Part shown: in pieces, positions 24,847 to 34,200 of the stretch
Position numbering within the stretch: position 1 is the stretch's first letter
Layout of the letters: each line of letters begins with the position of its first letter
Assembly: GCF_039536325.1 (NCBI RefSeq)
Contig: NZ_BAAAYO010000010.1
Span: forward strand, 434,001-498,000
Length of the DNA: 64,000 bases
From: Paenibacillus_AB hodogayensis
GTDB taxonomy: Bacteria > Bacillota > Bacilli > Paenibacillales > NBRC-103111
Direction: 5' to 3'
Position numbers and translations under genes: made by a program
Notes under the pieces: model-generated
Seen by the model: only the letters and a program-made list of their open reading frames with translations
Told to the model about the DNA's origin: nothing
Databases searched by the model: none

Positions 24847-25791
24847 TCATAGCCTCACATAGGTCCCGATAAACCGGGCCACTTCCAAGTCGTACCGCTT
24901 CGGGTCGACCCGCCGCGCCAGAGCGTGCCCCGCACCGGGCACCACGAGCAGCCGCTTGTGCGCCGGACCGTTCTCGAACAATTCGTACACCATCTTGGTC
25001 GGCACGAACAAGTCGGCATCCCCATGAATGAACAGCGTCGGCGTGCGCGATTTTTTGACCTGCTCCAATGCCGAAGCTTCCCCGAAAAAATACCCGGCTC
25101 TGATTTTGGTCAGCAAGCTGGTCGCGTGCATGAGCGGAACGGACGGAAGACGGTACAACCGTTTCATTTGATAAGCCAGTTGGGCTTTGACCGACGTATA
25201 TCCGCAATCCTCCACAATAGCTTTAACGTTGGGAGGCAGAGATTCCCCGCTGGTCATCATGACTGTCGCGCCTCCCATGGATACTCCATGAAGGACGATT
25301 TGCTCGCGGCTTCCCGAGTATGCGACGACTTTATCGATCCATCCGATGTAGTCCTTACGCTCCGGCCAGCCGAATCCGATATACCGTCCTTCGCTTCGGC
25401 CATGTCCGCGGGCGTCCGGGATCAGGACGTTAAAGCCGAGCGAGTCCCTGTACATTTCGGCCAGATTGCCCATCATTCCGGCATGCCCGGCATAACCGTG
25501 CGCCAGAATGACGGTCTTGTCCGATGGCCGGGCGGCTGCCAAGTAATAGGCGTGAAGCTTCAATCCGTCGGCGGACAGCAGACTCCATTCCGCGAACGCT
25601 TGCTTCCCCCACCACGCTTCGCCGCTTGACGGTGTGCCGACGGCCGAGCTGACCGTTGCGCCACTGACGTTGTTCAGATCCGGATTGCCGACCAGGAAGC
25701 TTTTCTCGGTGCGAGCTACGGCAACGCGGTAAAAATAGAAGCTGGCGGCCGTTATGGCGGCCAGGACGATCACGACGATCCACACGTACAT
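24847..25791 (-). CDS. Alpha/beta hydrolase, membrane-anchored (YqkD-like)
   Basis: A 314-residue hydrolase with one N-terminal membrane helix (about 3-22). The nucleophile elbow is GVSMGG (Ser at about 152), the acid is probably in HGDADLFVP (about 250), and the His is in PGAGHALA (about 283). The oxyanion region is VILAHGYAGHAG. This layout resembles Bacillus YqkD-type esterases. The ATG at 25791 is favoured over a GTG nine bases upstream because AAGGGTG precedes it at the right distance. It is upstream of nadE in the same direction. Confidence 0.88.
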   Translation of the reverse strand: MYVWIVVIVLAAITAASFYFYRVAVARTEKSFLVGNPDLNNVSGATVSSAVGTPSSGEAWWGKQAFAEWSLLSADGLKLHAYYLAAARPSDKTVILAHGYAGHAGMMGNLAEMYRDSLGFNVLIPDARGHGRSEGRYIGFGWPERKDYIGWIDKVVAYSGSREQIVLHGVSMGGATVMMTSGESLPPNVKAIVEDCGYTSVKAQLAYQMKRLYRLPSVPLMHATSLLTKIRAGYFFGEASALEQVKKSRTPTLFIHGDADLFVPTKMVYELFENGPAHKRLLVVPGAGHALARRVDPKRYDLEVARFIGTYVRL

Positions 25792-25981
25792 AGGTAGCAC
25801 CCTTTTGCCTGTTCTCGGTTTGTCGGCGATGTATTGCGTATGGTGGATGAAGCGGATCGCCGTATAGAACTATCATAGCAAATGTATCCCGGCTAAGCCA
25901 AGCCGTACGGCAGCCGGAAACGGCGCGCTTTTCGGCGGAAATGGGCAGAGGCGGCGTGCTGAGATGGCCGAACGAATAGAC

Positions 25982-26013
25982 AAAAAAACGCCCCGATCGG
26001 AGATCGGAGCGGG
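25982..26013 (-). terminator. Rho-independent terminator after tcdA
   Basis: On the minus strand, a ten-base stem CGCTCCGATC / GATCGGGGCG (one G-T pair) with loop TCC is followed by TTTTTTT, directly after the tcdA stop. Confidence 0.85.
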
Positions 26014-26030
26014 ATGGTTTTGTCCAGACG

Positions 26031-26801
26031 TCAGCCCTGCTGTCCGTCCGGATTACTTGCAGCCTTCGCCAGCAAATCCTTGACGGCGACGCTCACCATA
26101 ATAAGGCCGGCGACGGGCGGCACGAACGAATTGCTGGCCGGCGGCTGCTGCGCCTTGCGGATTTCCGGCGCGTTGTCCGGCACGATCCGCTGGGTAACGT
26201 CCTCGCGGGGCTTGACCGGCTCCTCGGTAGAGAAGACGACCTTGACGCCTTTGCGGATACCGTCCTTGCGCAGCCGCTGCCGGATGACGCGGGCGAGCGG
26301 ATCGACCGACGTTTGGGAAATATCGGCCACCCGAAACTGCGTCGGATCGAGCTTATTGGCCGCCCCCATGCACGAGATGACCGGAATGCCGCGACGTAAA
26401 CATTCTTTGATCAGATGAATCTTGTACGTCACCGTATCCGAGGCGTCCAGCACGTAGTCGAGCGGCGTTTCGAAAAACTTCTCGTACGTCTCCTCGGTGT
26501 AAAACATCCGCAGCGCGATCGCGTCGCACTCCGGGTTGATCAGCTTGATACGATCGCGCATCAGTTCGGCCTTCGGCTGTCCGACGGTCGTCGTCAGCGC
26601 ATGAATTTGCCGGTTGATGTTGGTCACGTCCACGACGTCCTTATCGACCATCACGATGCGGCCTACGCCGGTACGGGCCAAAGCTTCGGCCGCCATGGCG
26701 CCGACGCCGCCGATCCCGAGCACCGCTACCGTGCTCTTTCTCATGACGTCCAGCCCTTCCGGGCCGATCGCCAGTTCCGTTCGCGAAAACTGATGGAGCA
26801 T
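26031..26801 (-). CDS. tcdA: tRNA threonylcarbamoyladenosine dehydratase
   Basis: A 256-residue E1-like (ThiF/MoeB fold) enzyme that cyclises t6A37 of tRNAs to ct6A using ATP. The nucleotide-binding loop GIGGVGAMAAEALAR (about 31-45), the adenylation motif DVTNINRQ (about 62-69) and a Cys in ISCMGAANKLDPTQF (about 145) are visible. The start at 26801 (MLHQFSRTE) has GGAGGG 5 bases upstream. It lies downstream of hisS-aspS on the same strand, as yrvM does in Bacillus subtilis, which supports the assignment over other ThiF homologues. Confidence 0.92.
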   Translation of the reverse strand: MLHQFSRTELAIGPEGLDVMRKSTVAVLGIGGVGAMAAEALARTGVGRIVMVDKDVVDVTNINRQIHALTTTVGQPKAELMRDRIKLINPECDAIALRMFYTEETYEKFFETPLDYVLDASDTVTYKIHLIKECLRRGIPVISCMGAANKLDPTQFRVADISQTSVDPLARVIRQRLRKDGIRKGVKVVFSTEEPVKPREDVTQRIVPDNAPEIRKAQQPPASNSFVPPVAGLIMVSVAVKDLLAKAASNPDGQQG

Positions 26802-27004
26802 AATATCCCTCCGTACGTGAAGTAACAACCTCTCGGCTTCCGAGCCGCTGGCGCAGAAGGCGCACATGCTTCACCCGCACGATGTGCCGACGGTTTCCGC
26901 ATATCGGCCGCAGGGATGGCGATCGATAGACGCCATCCCGGGCAAGCACCTCATCAAACCTTATCCGCTCCGATGCGTGCATCGGCGTCCAACATTTGGC
27001 CCGC

Positions 27005-28786
27005 TCAGCCTTTCGCGGCGGCTTCCTTAACGGCGACACGGATAGACAAGTCTTCCAGCTGCTTCGCGTCGACCGGCGACGGAGCGTTCATGAGCAGATC
27101 GGTCGCGCTGGCCGTCTTCGGGAACGCGATCGTTTCGCGCAGGTTGGTGCGTCCGGCCAGCAGCATGACGAGCCGGTCGAAGCCGAAGGCGATGCCGCCG
27201 TGCGGTGGCGTGCCATACTCGAAGGCGTCGAGCAGGAAGCCGAACTTCTCGTTCGCCTCTTCGGCCGAAAAGCCGAGCGCCTTGAACATTTTCTCCTGCA
27301 CGTCGCGTTTGAAAATACGCATCGAGCCGCCGCCCACCTCGTAGCCGTTGAGCACGAGATCGTAAGCCTGAGCGCGGATTTGACCCGGATCGGTATCGAA
27401 ATAAGCCAGGTCCTCGTCCAACGGACGGGTGAACGGATGGTGTTCGGCCACGTAACGCTTCGCTTCCTCGTCATAGCCGAGCAGCGGGAAGTCGACGACC
27501 CAGGCGAACTTAAACACGCTCTCGTCGATGAGGCCGAGATCGCGGCCGATTTTCAGGCGCAGGTTGCCGAGCACGTCGGCCACGACCTTCTTCGTATCGG
27601 CGGAGAACAGCAGCAGGTCGCCTTCCTCCGCGCCGAGACGCTCTTTAAGCGCAGCAATCTCGTCCTCGCTGAAAAACTTGACGATCGGCCCTTTCCACTC
27701 GCCGTCCTTGACTTGAATCCAAGCCAAGCCTTTGGCTCCGTAGCGCGCCGCGAACGGCAGCAGGTCGTCGATCTCCTTGCGGCTCCACGTGCCGCAGCCT
27801 TTGGCGTTGAGCGCCTTCACCTGGCCGCCCTTCTTCGTTACGCTGGCGAATACTTGCACGCCGGAATTGGCCACGAGGTCGGATACGTCGACCAGTTCCA
27901 GGCCGAAGCGAAGATCCGGCTTGTCCGAGCCGTATTTGCCCATCGCGTCGGCATAGCTCAGACGTTGGAACGGACGGGCGATATCCGCGCCGACAGTCTC
28001 CTTGAACAGACGCGCGACGAGCTGCTCCATCAGCTCGAGCAGCTGATCGCGGGAAAGGAACGAAGTTTCGATGTCCACCTGCGTGAACTCCGGCTGCCGG
28101 TCGGCGCGCAGATCTTCGTCACGGAAGCAGCGGGCGATCTGGTAGTACCGCTCCAAGCCGCTGACCATCAGCAGTTGCTTATAAATTTGCGGCGATTGCG
28201 GCAGCGCGAAAAACTCGCCGGCATGAACGCGGCTCGGCACGAGATAATCGCGGGCGCCTTCCGGGGTGCTCTTCGTCAAGATCGGCGTCTCGATTTCCAG
28301 GAAGCCGTTCTCGTCGAGATAATCGCGGAATACTTTGGCCGCCTTCGAGCGCAGGTACAGCGTCTTCTGCATTTCCGGACGGCGCAGGTCCAAATAACGG
28401 TACTTCAGGCGCAACTGCTCGTCGATCTCGATGCCGTCCTCGATGAAAAACGGAGGCGTCTTCGCCGAGTTGAGAATTTCGATCTCGGTAATGCGGACTT
28501 CAATGTCCCCTGTTCCGAGATTCGGGTTCACGGTAGCCGGATCGCGCTCGACGACCTTGCCTTTTACCGCCAGCACGTATTCCGAACGCGCCTTGTCGGC
28601 AATTGCCAGCGCTTCGCCGGAGAAATCCGGGTTGAAAACGATTTGCACGATACCGCTCCGGTCGCGCAGATCGATGAACAGCACGCCACCCAGGTCGCGG
28701 CGGACCGCCACCCAGCCGTTCAAAATTACCGTTTCGCCCACATGGGCTTTGCTCAGACTTCCGCAATGATGTGTTTTCAGCATCAT
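27005..28786 (-). CDS. aspS: Aspartate-tRNA ligase
   Basis: Class II aminoacyl-tRNA synthetase of 593 residues, the usual bacterial length. In order: OB-fold anticodon-binding domain (about 1-105), catalytic core with motif 2 (FRDEDLRADRQPEFTQVD, about 215-232), the bacterial GAD insertion domain (about 285-420) and motif 3 GGIAFGFDRLVMLL (about 530). GGAGGATGAGAAAAC precedes the ATG. It follows hisS with a 41-base gap and should be under the same T-box control. I cannot tell from the sequence whether it is Asp-specific or non-discriminating (Asp/Asn). Confidence 0.96.
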   Translation of the reverse strand: MMLKTHHCGSLSKAHVGETVILNGWVAVRRDLGGVLFIDLRDRSGIVQIVFNPDFSGEALAIADKARSEYVLAVKGKVVERDPATVNPNLGTGDIEVRITEIEILNSAKTPPFFIEDGIEIDEQLRLKYRYLDLRRPEMQKTLYLRSKAAKVFRDYLDENGFLEIETPILTKSTPEGARDYLVPSRVHAGEFFALPQSPQIYKQLLMVSGLERYYQIARCFRDEDLRADRQPEFTQVDIETSFLSRDQLLELMEQLVARLFKETVGADIARPFQRLSYADAMGKYGSDKPDLRFGLELVDVSDLVANSGVQVFASVTKKGGQVKALNAKGCGTWSRKEIDDLLPFAARYGAKGLAWIQVKDGEWKGPIVKFFSEDEIAALKERLGAEEGDLLLFSADTKKVVADVLGNLRLKIGRDLGLIDESVFKFAWVVDFPLLGYDEEAKRYVAEHHPFTRPLDEDLAYFDTDPGQIRAQAYDLVLNGYEVGGGSMRIFKRDVQEKMFKALGFSAEEANEKFGFLLDAFEYGTPPHGGIAFGFDRLVMLLAGRTNLRETIAFPKTASATDLLMNAPSPVDAKQLEDLSIRVAVKEAAAKG

Positions 28787-28827
28787 GTTTTCTCATCCTC
28801 CATCGATTCGTTCGATTATCCTAACCT

Positions 28828-30093
28828 TTATGGGGCAAGCTTCGCCTTCAGCGCTTCCACCAGCCGGCTCAGCTCGATTTCTTCCTGTTCGCCGGTCGCC
28901 ATCGTCTTCACCATTGCCGTGCCTCGGCTCAACTCGTCTTCCCCGACGATGACCGTGAACTTCGCGGCGAACCGGTCGGCCGATTTCATCTGAGCCTTCA
29001 TCTTACGGCTCAAATAGTCCTTCTCCGCCTTCAAGCCGCCGGAGCGAAGCGCGAACAGCAGGCGGGCTACCTCGTTCTCCGCCGTCTCGCCCATGCCGAT
29101 CAGGTAGACGTCGAGCGGTCGTACGCCCGGCACCTGTACGCCCTGCGCTTCCAGCACGAGCAGTACCCGCTCCAGGCCGAGGCCGAAGCCGACGCCCGGC
29201 TGATCGAGCGCGCTGCCGCCGATCGTACCGACCAGACCGTTGTACCGGCCGCCGCCGCTGATCGTATCGATCGCGCCGATGCCGGCCGCTTTGTACTCGA
29301 ACGCGGTGTGGGTATAGTAATCGAGACCGCGCACCATCCGCGGGTTAATGACATATTCGATGCCCATGTCGGTCAAGTGCCGCTGCACCTTGGCAAAGTG
29401 GGTCGAGCATTCCTCGTCGAGAAAATCGAGAATCGACGGCGCGCCCGCCCCGTACTGCGTATCGACCTTGCAGTCGAGAATGCGCATCGGATTGCGGTCA
29501 TAGCGCGACTGGCAGTCTTTGCACAGCTTGTCCTTGACCGGAGCGAAAAACGTCTGCAGCGCTTCCCGGTATACCGCCCGGCAGGACGGGTTACCGACCG
29601 AATTGATCTCCACCTTGACGCCCTGGAGTCCGAGCTCCTTGTAGAACAAGTAGCCCATCGCGATCACTTCCGCGTCCAGGCTCGGATCGACGGAGCCGAT
29701 CGCCTCGATGCCGAACTGGTGGAACTGGCGGTAGCGTCCCGCCTGCGGCTGCTCATAACGGAACATCGGTCCGATGTAATACAGCTTGGTGATGTCCGGC
29801 TCGCCGTACAGCTTGTTTTCCACGTAAGCCCGTACGACGCCGGCCGTTCCTTCCGGACGCAGGGTCATGTTGCGGTCCCCTTTGTCGGGGAACGTATACA
29901 TCTCTTTCTCCACGATGTCCGTCGTCTCTCCGACGCCGCGCTGGAACAACTCGGTGTTCTCGAAGATCGGGGTACGGATTTCCTTGTAATTGAACCGGCG
30001 GCAGACGTCCCGCGCTTTTTCCTCGATGTATTGCCATTTCTCGACGACGCCCGGCAGCAAATCCTGCGTCCCTTTCGGCTTTTGAATGCTCAT
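28828..30093 (-). CDS. hisS: Histidine-tRNA ligase
   Basis: Class II synthetase of 421 residues. It begins with the family signature KPKGTQDLLPG. Motif 2 is MFRYEQPQAGRYRQFHQFG, the histidine-specific loops are VRGLDYYTHTAFE and the product site GGGRYNGL, and the C-terminal anticodon-binding domain starts near 325 (LDVYLIGMG). The start at 30093 has AAGGAGGGGGAAC directly upstream; an open frame further upstream belongs to the leader RNA. It is the first gene of the hisS-aspS operon. Confidence 0.96.
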   Translation of the reverse strand: MSIQKPKGTQDLLPGVVEKWQYIEEKARDVCRRFNYKEIRTPIFENTELFQRGVGETTDIVEKEMYTFPDKGDRNMTLRPEGTAGVVRAYVENKLYGEPDITKLYYIGPMFRYEQPQAGRYRQFHQFGIEAIGSVDPSLDAEVIAMGYLFYKELGLQGVKVEINSVGNPSCRAVYREALQTFFAPVKDKLCKDCQSRYDRNPMRILDCKVDTQYGAGAPSILDFLDEECSTHFAKVQRHLTDMGIEYVINPRMVRGLDYYTHTAFEYKAAGIGAIDTISGGGRYNGLVGTIGGSALDQPGVGFGLGLERVLLVLEAQGVQVPGVRPLDVYLIGMGETAENEVARLLFALRSGGLKAEKDYLSRKMKAQMKSADRFAAKFTVIVGEDELSRGTAMVKTMATGEQEEIELSRLVEALKAKLAP

Positions 30094-30099
30094 GTTCCC

Positions 30100-30530
30100 C
30101 CTCCTTCTGTCGATGTCGTTTCGATGCAAACACAAAAACGCCCCCGGCTCTTTGCCAGGGACGGGACGTTCGTTAGCCGAAATGCCCGCGGTACCACCCG
30201 CATTCGCGTCTGCTGCAAAGAGGTCGTCAGACCGCGAGACGAAAAGGTAAAGCCATCCGTCTCTTGCATGCAAAGCGCGCACTTAATGCGGTTAACGCCC
30301 GCCCTACGCGATACGGCTACTGTCCGCACGATTGCCGGCTTCCTCTAGGCTCCGTCTGCGCTTCGACTTGTTGCGCAAACGTCGTCCGGCCTTCCTGCGA
30401 AGTTCCCCGTCCGTTCTCCGGGATGTTATTCGTCCGTCCATCGCCGGGAAGCTTGCAGCCTGGGCTCCCCTCTCTGCTAGGCTTGGGTTCGCACTACTCC
30501 GTCCCATCACCGAATCGTGAAAGTTATCGT
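30100..30530 (-). ncRNA. T-box riboswitch leader of hisS-aspS
   Basis: The minus strand carries the T-box core GGGTGGTACCGCG (30187-30199), which pairs with the uncharged tRNA acceptor end. An intrinsic terminator follows (30134-30170; AACG...CGTT stem with CCC/GGG pairs, then TTTTTG). About 330 bases of structured leader lie upstream. Binding of uncharged tRNA would favour the antiterminator and switch on the synthetase genes. I could not place the specifier codon with confidence; His is expected, Asp is possible. Confidence 0.9.
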
Positions 30531-30534
30531 TATG

Positions 30535-30564
30535 ATTGTACCAAGACGATCCGGGCAAAGTCAA
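30535..30564 (-). promoter_or_regulatory. Promoter of the hisS-aspS operon
   Basis: TTGACT (30559-30564) and TACAAT (30535-30540) on the minus strand with an 18-base spacer. They lie directly before the T-box leader, which would be about 430 bases long. Confidence 0.75.
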
Positions 30565-30651
30565 GCGGCCTTCCTGCGGCAATCAGGGCAATCGCCTAAG
30601 AAAAATCGGCGGCAAAGCAAGGCTACGGACCCTTTGCTCCTCCAATCGCAC

Positions 30652-30701
30652 TTGAAATCGGATTCCCTGTTTGGGTCATAGCAGGCGGAATCCGATCTCA
30701 A
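30652..30701. repeat. 15-bp inverted repeat of unknown role
   Basis: TTGAAATCGGATTCC (30652-30666) faces GGAATCCGATCTCAA (30687-30701) across 20 bases, with one mismatch. No T-run follows on either side. It sits in the 350-base gap (30565-30914) that otherwise holds no gene. Confidence 0.6.
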
Positions 30702-30914
30702 AGGCGACCGCTTCGCTTTTGCGGACCCAAAGGCTCCCCTCCGCCTTCTCTGCATAGCCGGACTGTGTCTCATGCAATTGCCCTGCTGCGGCAAGCGCGG
30801 GCATCCGGACCAATGCTGCCCTGTTCTCTCCCAAGACGTCGCCACCAGCGCGTGCTATACTTGAAACAGACACGGTCGTTTGAAGGACCGGAACGCTATA
30901 AGGAGATAATCCGC

Positions 30915-31106
30915 ATGGAGCTTGTCGGTCATTGCCGCCTTTGCAAAGCCGCCGTTTATTGCCGGGACGGCTTCCTCGACGGGGTCACGGAAAACCAAGC
31001 CTTGTACTGCCATGCCTGCTTCGACGCCCTGAAGCCGGACACGGACGGACCGGACAAACCGGAGAGCGATCGTCAGAACGCGTCCCGGCCTCCTTCCGCC
31101 GACTGA
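30915..31106 (+). CDS. Small cysteine-rich protein, putative zinc ribbon
   Basis: A 63-residue protein. It has a C-x2-C pair at the N-terminus (GHCRLCKAAVYC) and another C-x2-C (LYCHACFDAL) 19-20 residues later, the spacing of a small zinc-binding knuckle. It ends in a charged, disordered-looking tail. The ATG at 30915 (MELVGHC) has AAGGAG 9 bases upstream; a longer frame from 30765 lacks a site. Its function is unknown. It is the only plus-strand gene between 18.4 and 51.4 kb. Confidence 0.7.
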   Translation: MELVGHCRLCKAAVYCRDGFLDGVTENQALYCHACFDALKPDTDGPDKPESDRQNASRPPSAD

Positions 31107-31131
31107 ACCCGACCGGAGAACCCGCAATAAG

Positions 31132-31164
31132 CAAAAAAAAACCTGCGGAAACGCTCCGCAGGTT
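31132..31164 (-). terminator. Rho-independent terminator after the glycoside hydrolase
   Basis: On the minus strand AACCTGCGGA gcgtt TCCGCAGGTT forms a perfect ten-base stem followed by a run of T residues. It lies about 130 bases past the glycoside hydrolase stop and also just after the small convergent zinc-ribbon gene. Confidence 0.85.
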
Positions 31165-31297
31165 ATCCATGTTTTATATATGAAAAAAGGGGGTCGCTAA
31201 TTAGTATAGGCGCCACACATTAACGGACGATGAAAAACAGATTACAGTCGTATTACAATTTTGACAACGGTAACAATACTGCCCTCTTGATCGGCAA

Positions 31298-34200
31298 TTA
31301 TGGCCTTGTTACGCGGACCACAACGATGTCGCTGAACGCGGAACCCGCGTCATTGATCAGTTCGGCCCTGTACTCATAGTCGCCCGGAGGGTTGCCGGTA
31401 ATGGCCGTTACAGCCGTCTGCGCGTTCGGTGTGAGAGCGGCAAGCGTTTGCGTATCGACAAGGGTTCCGTTCTCGTACAACCGGTACTGGCTACCGTTCG
31501 TGCCCCACCACATATTCATGCTGATATTGAAGCTTCCGTCGCCTGCCCAGTTATTATGGGAAATAACGGGTTTGGCCGGAGCGGCTTGCGTCACCTGCAC
31601 GGTTAGCGTCTGACTGCGCGTCGTCCCATGGGCATTGGTAAGCTCCGCCGTATACCGGTACGTGCCGTTCTTGCGGTTTTTGATTGTGGTAGCCGACGTT
31701 TGGGCCGCCGGCGAAAGATCCGTCAGAAGCTGCGTATCGATAAGCGTATCGTTTTCGTACAGCTTATACGTACTGCCGTTGTAGCCCCACCACATATTCA
31801 TGCTCACGGTATAATTCCCGTCCATAATTCCGTTGTCGTGCCCGTTATCGTGGGCAAGTACGGGCGTTCCCGGCACCCCCGGTGCCGGATTGGCCGGAGG
31901 ACCGCCAATAAGCGTAGCCTCTCCCCAGTTGCCCCGATTGCTTGCATTGCCGTCCAGGCCGTTCCATAGCCACTGCCGCTTCCGTACGATACCGTCCTCG
32001 CTGTCGTCAAAGCCAAAGTCAAACCGGAGCCGCCGTCCCTCTTCGGCGGTTGTGTGCAGCGCTACCCATGGAATGGCTGCCTCCAGCGAATAACCGTCTC
32101 CGGCGGGATGTTTGCGCACCGCCATATCGATGGCATGCTGCCCCGACGTATTAAACCATTGCCAATAGTACCCTCCGTCATTTGCAGCACTCATGATCAA
32201 TTGACGGTCCGACACGAGCAGACCTTCCTTTTGTTCCGGCGCTTCGGAGCCGACAAACAGTTCGATAGCGTCCCCCTTCCAAACATTCGCGTTCTTAAAA
32301 CTATTCATCATGGGCGTCGGGTCGGTCACTTCGGCAAATACATACAGGTTTGAAGGGTCCCAGGCAAACGAAAAGCCTGCCTTCATGAACATCCCGCCAG
32401 TACCGGTAATCCGATCGTCCATTTGCAGCCAAATTTGTCGCGACGAATCGTAGGCATCATCACGGATGCCATTAATCGCGATCGGTTGCAGCGTATAGGC
32501 GATCTCGGTCGTACGGTTCGCCGGCCGCACCATTTCATTGAAACTGTGCTGGAATGGCGCTCGTTCCCCGAGCAGCACGCGGTAAATATCGTCATTGCTT
32601 TGCTTGACCCCTTGTAAAAAGCCCTTGTACGGACGGTCCGCCACATTGATCAAACCCGTGTTGTACCGCTCTCCTGTAAGTCCTTCCCACCAGCGGCCGG
32701 TCGCCGGCTGGTCGAGATAATTGAACCAATGCGTGCCTACGATATAGCCGAGCGACGCGGCCAATTCCACGTAATTGCGGTACCGCAGCTGGCGCTCCTC
32801 CTGAGTTTCTGTCTTGATGACGCCGGAGTTCAGTCCCTGCTCCGTTGTGCCGAAGTTAAACTCGGTAATCATGATCGGCTTGTTCCCCGATTTTTCATGA
32901 ATGGCCTGCAGTTGGCTGACGGCCAAATCTTTGGCGTAATAATTGTAGCTGATGACATCAAAATATTCGCCGGCCACTTCCGATAACAGATCGCGCAGCC
33001 GGGTATTTTGGGCGGCCTGATTCAGCCAGCGGTCCCCCAGGAACAGATGGTTCGGATCGTATCGGCGGAAGGCATCCGCAATGGTGCCGTACAGCTTCTC
33101 CGCGTAAATTCGGATGAACGCGTACAAGTCGTCCTGCGCCTGCGGAGTAACGACCGTAAGCGCCGTTTCGTACAATTCGCCGAACCCCCCGTACGATGTG
33201 CCCCAGCTGCTGTTGAACGCGCCGATATTATCGTTGTACCGCTCCTTGAGCAGATCCACGAACCGGCGTTTGGAAGCGACCTTGCTGGCTTTGGCCTTCG
33301 GAATAACCGTGCCGATTTTATGGAAATGAATTTCATTGTCCATAAAGTAACCGATCAGAGCCGGGTCGTCCCGGTAAGTCGGCAAGTAACGGGCGAACGC
33401 TTCGTCAATGTTTTGCGCGGCATTGTCCGCGAAAATATCGAAGTAATGCAAGCCGTCCACTTGGGCCCAAGGCATATTGGAGGTCGGAAGCATTTTCACG
33501 TGCGGCTCCGCCTCGCCCGTCGCATAGTTGCCCGACCAGGCGCCGACCGTATTGAATCCCCAGCCCTTGATCCGCTTCATCCCTTCCTTGACAAAGGCTT
33601 CTTCGTTATAAGGGGTGTCGAACTTGCGGATGCGATTGGCGATATAGGAAGAGAAGTCGGTGCTGCCCGGCCGGAAAGCCGTGGCAAACGGACCTGTTTT
33701 GCCAGGAATCCATTCGAATATTTTTTCCCTGCCGTCTGTTTTGGTATAGGTTTCGTTTGTGGAAATGGCATTAACCCCCAAGCTGAAAAACACATTCCCC
33801 GACGGAGTGACCATCACCGGCCGGCCACCGACCTGCTGAATGCTGAAATAACCCTTCCCCGATAGACCGTACTGCTGTGCGCTGCCCTGCAGGCCCCCGT
33901 ACGCATCCCGGTTGGACGGAATGGCGAGGCTATTGTAATAAGCCGGGTCGTCGAGCGCGTCCTGCTGAAGCTGCGTATCGTCGGTCACTTTCGTAGGAAA
34001 ATACGCGTGAATGACTTGGCCGTACCGGTCGATTTGCCAATCTGCCTTGGAGTGATAGCGCAGCGTTTTGACAAAGCTCGGAGCGCGTCCTTCTTTTTGC
34101 GCATACGTATCGATGACGGTCTGGGTCGTAATCGGGATCGCTCCGACGTATAGCCGGTAGGCCGTGTCCGTATTCTGTTTGTAATAAATTTGCGCCCCCA

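Noticed and set aside
26996..28993. 665-codon plus-strand frame
   Set aside because: Antisense of aspS, with the repetitive composition of a shadow frame.
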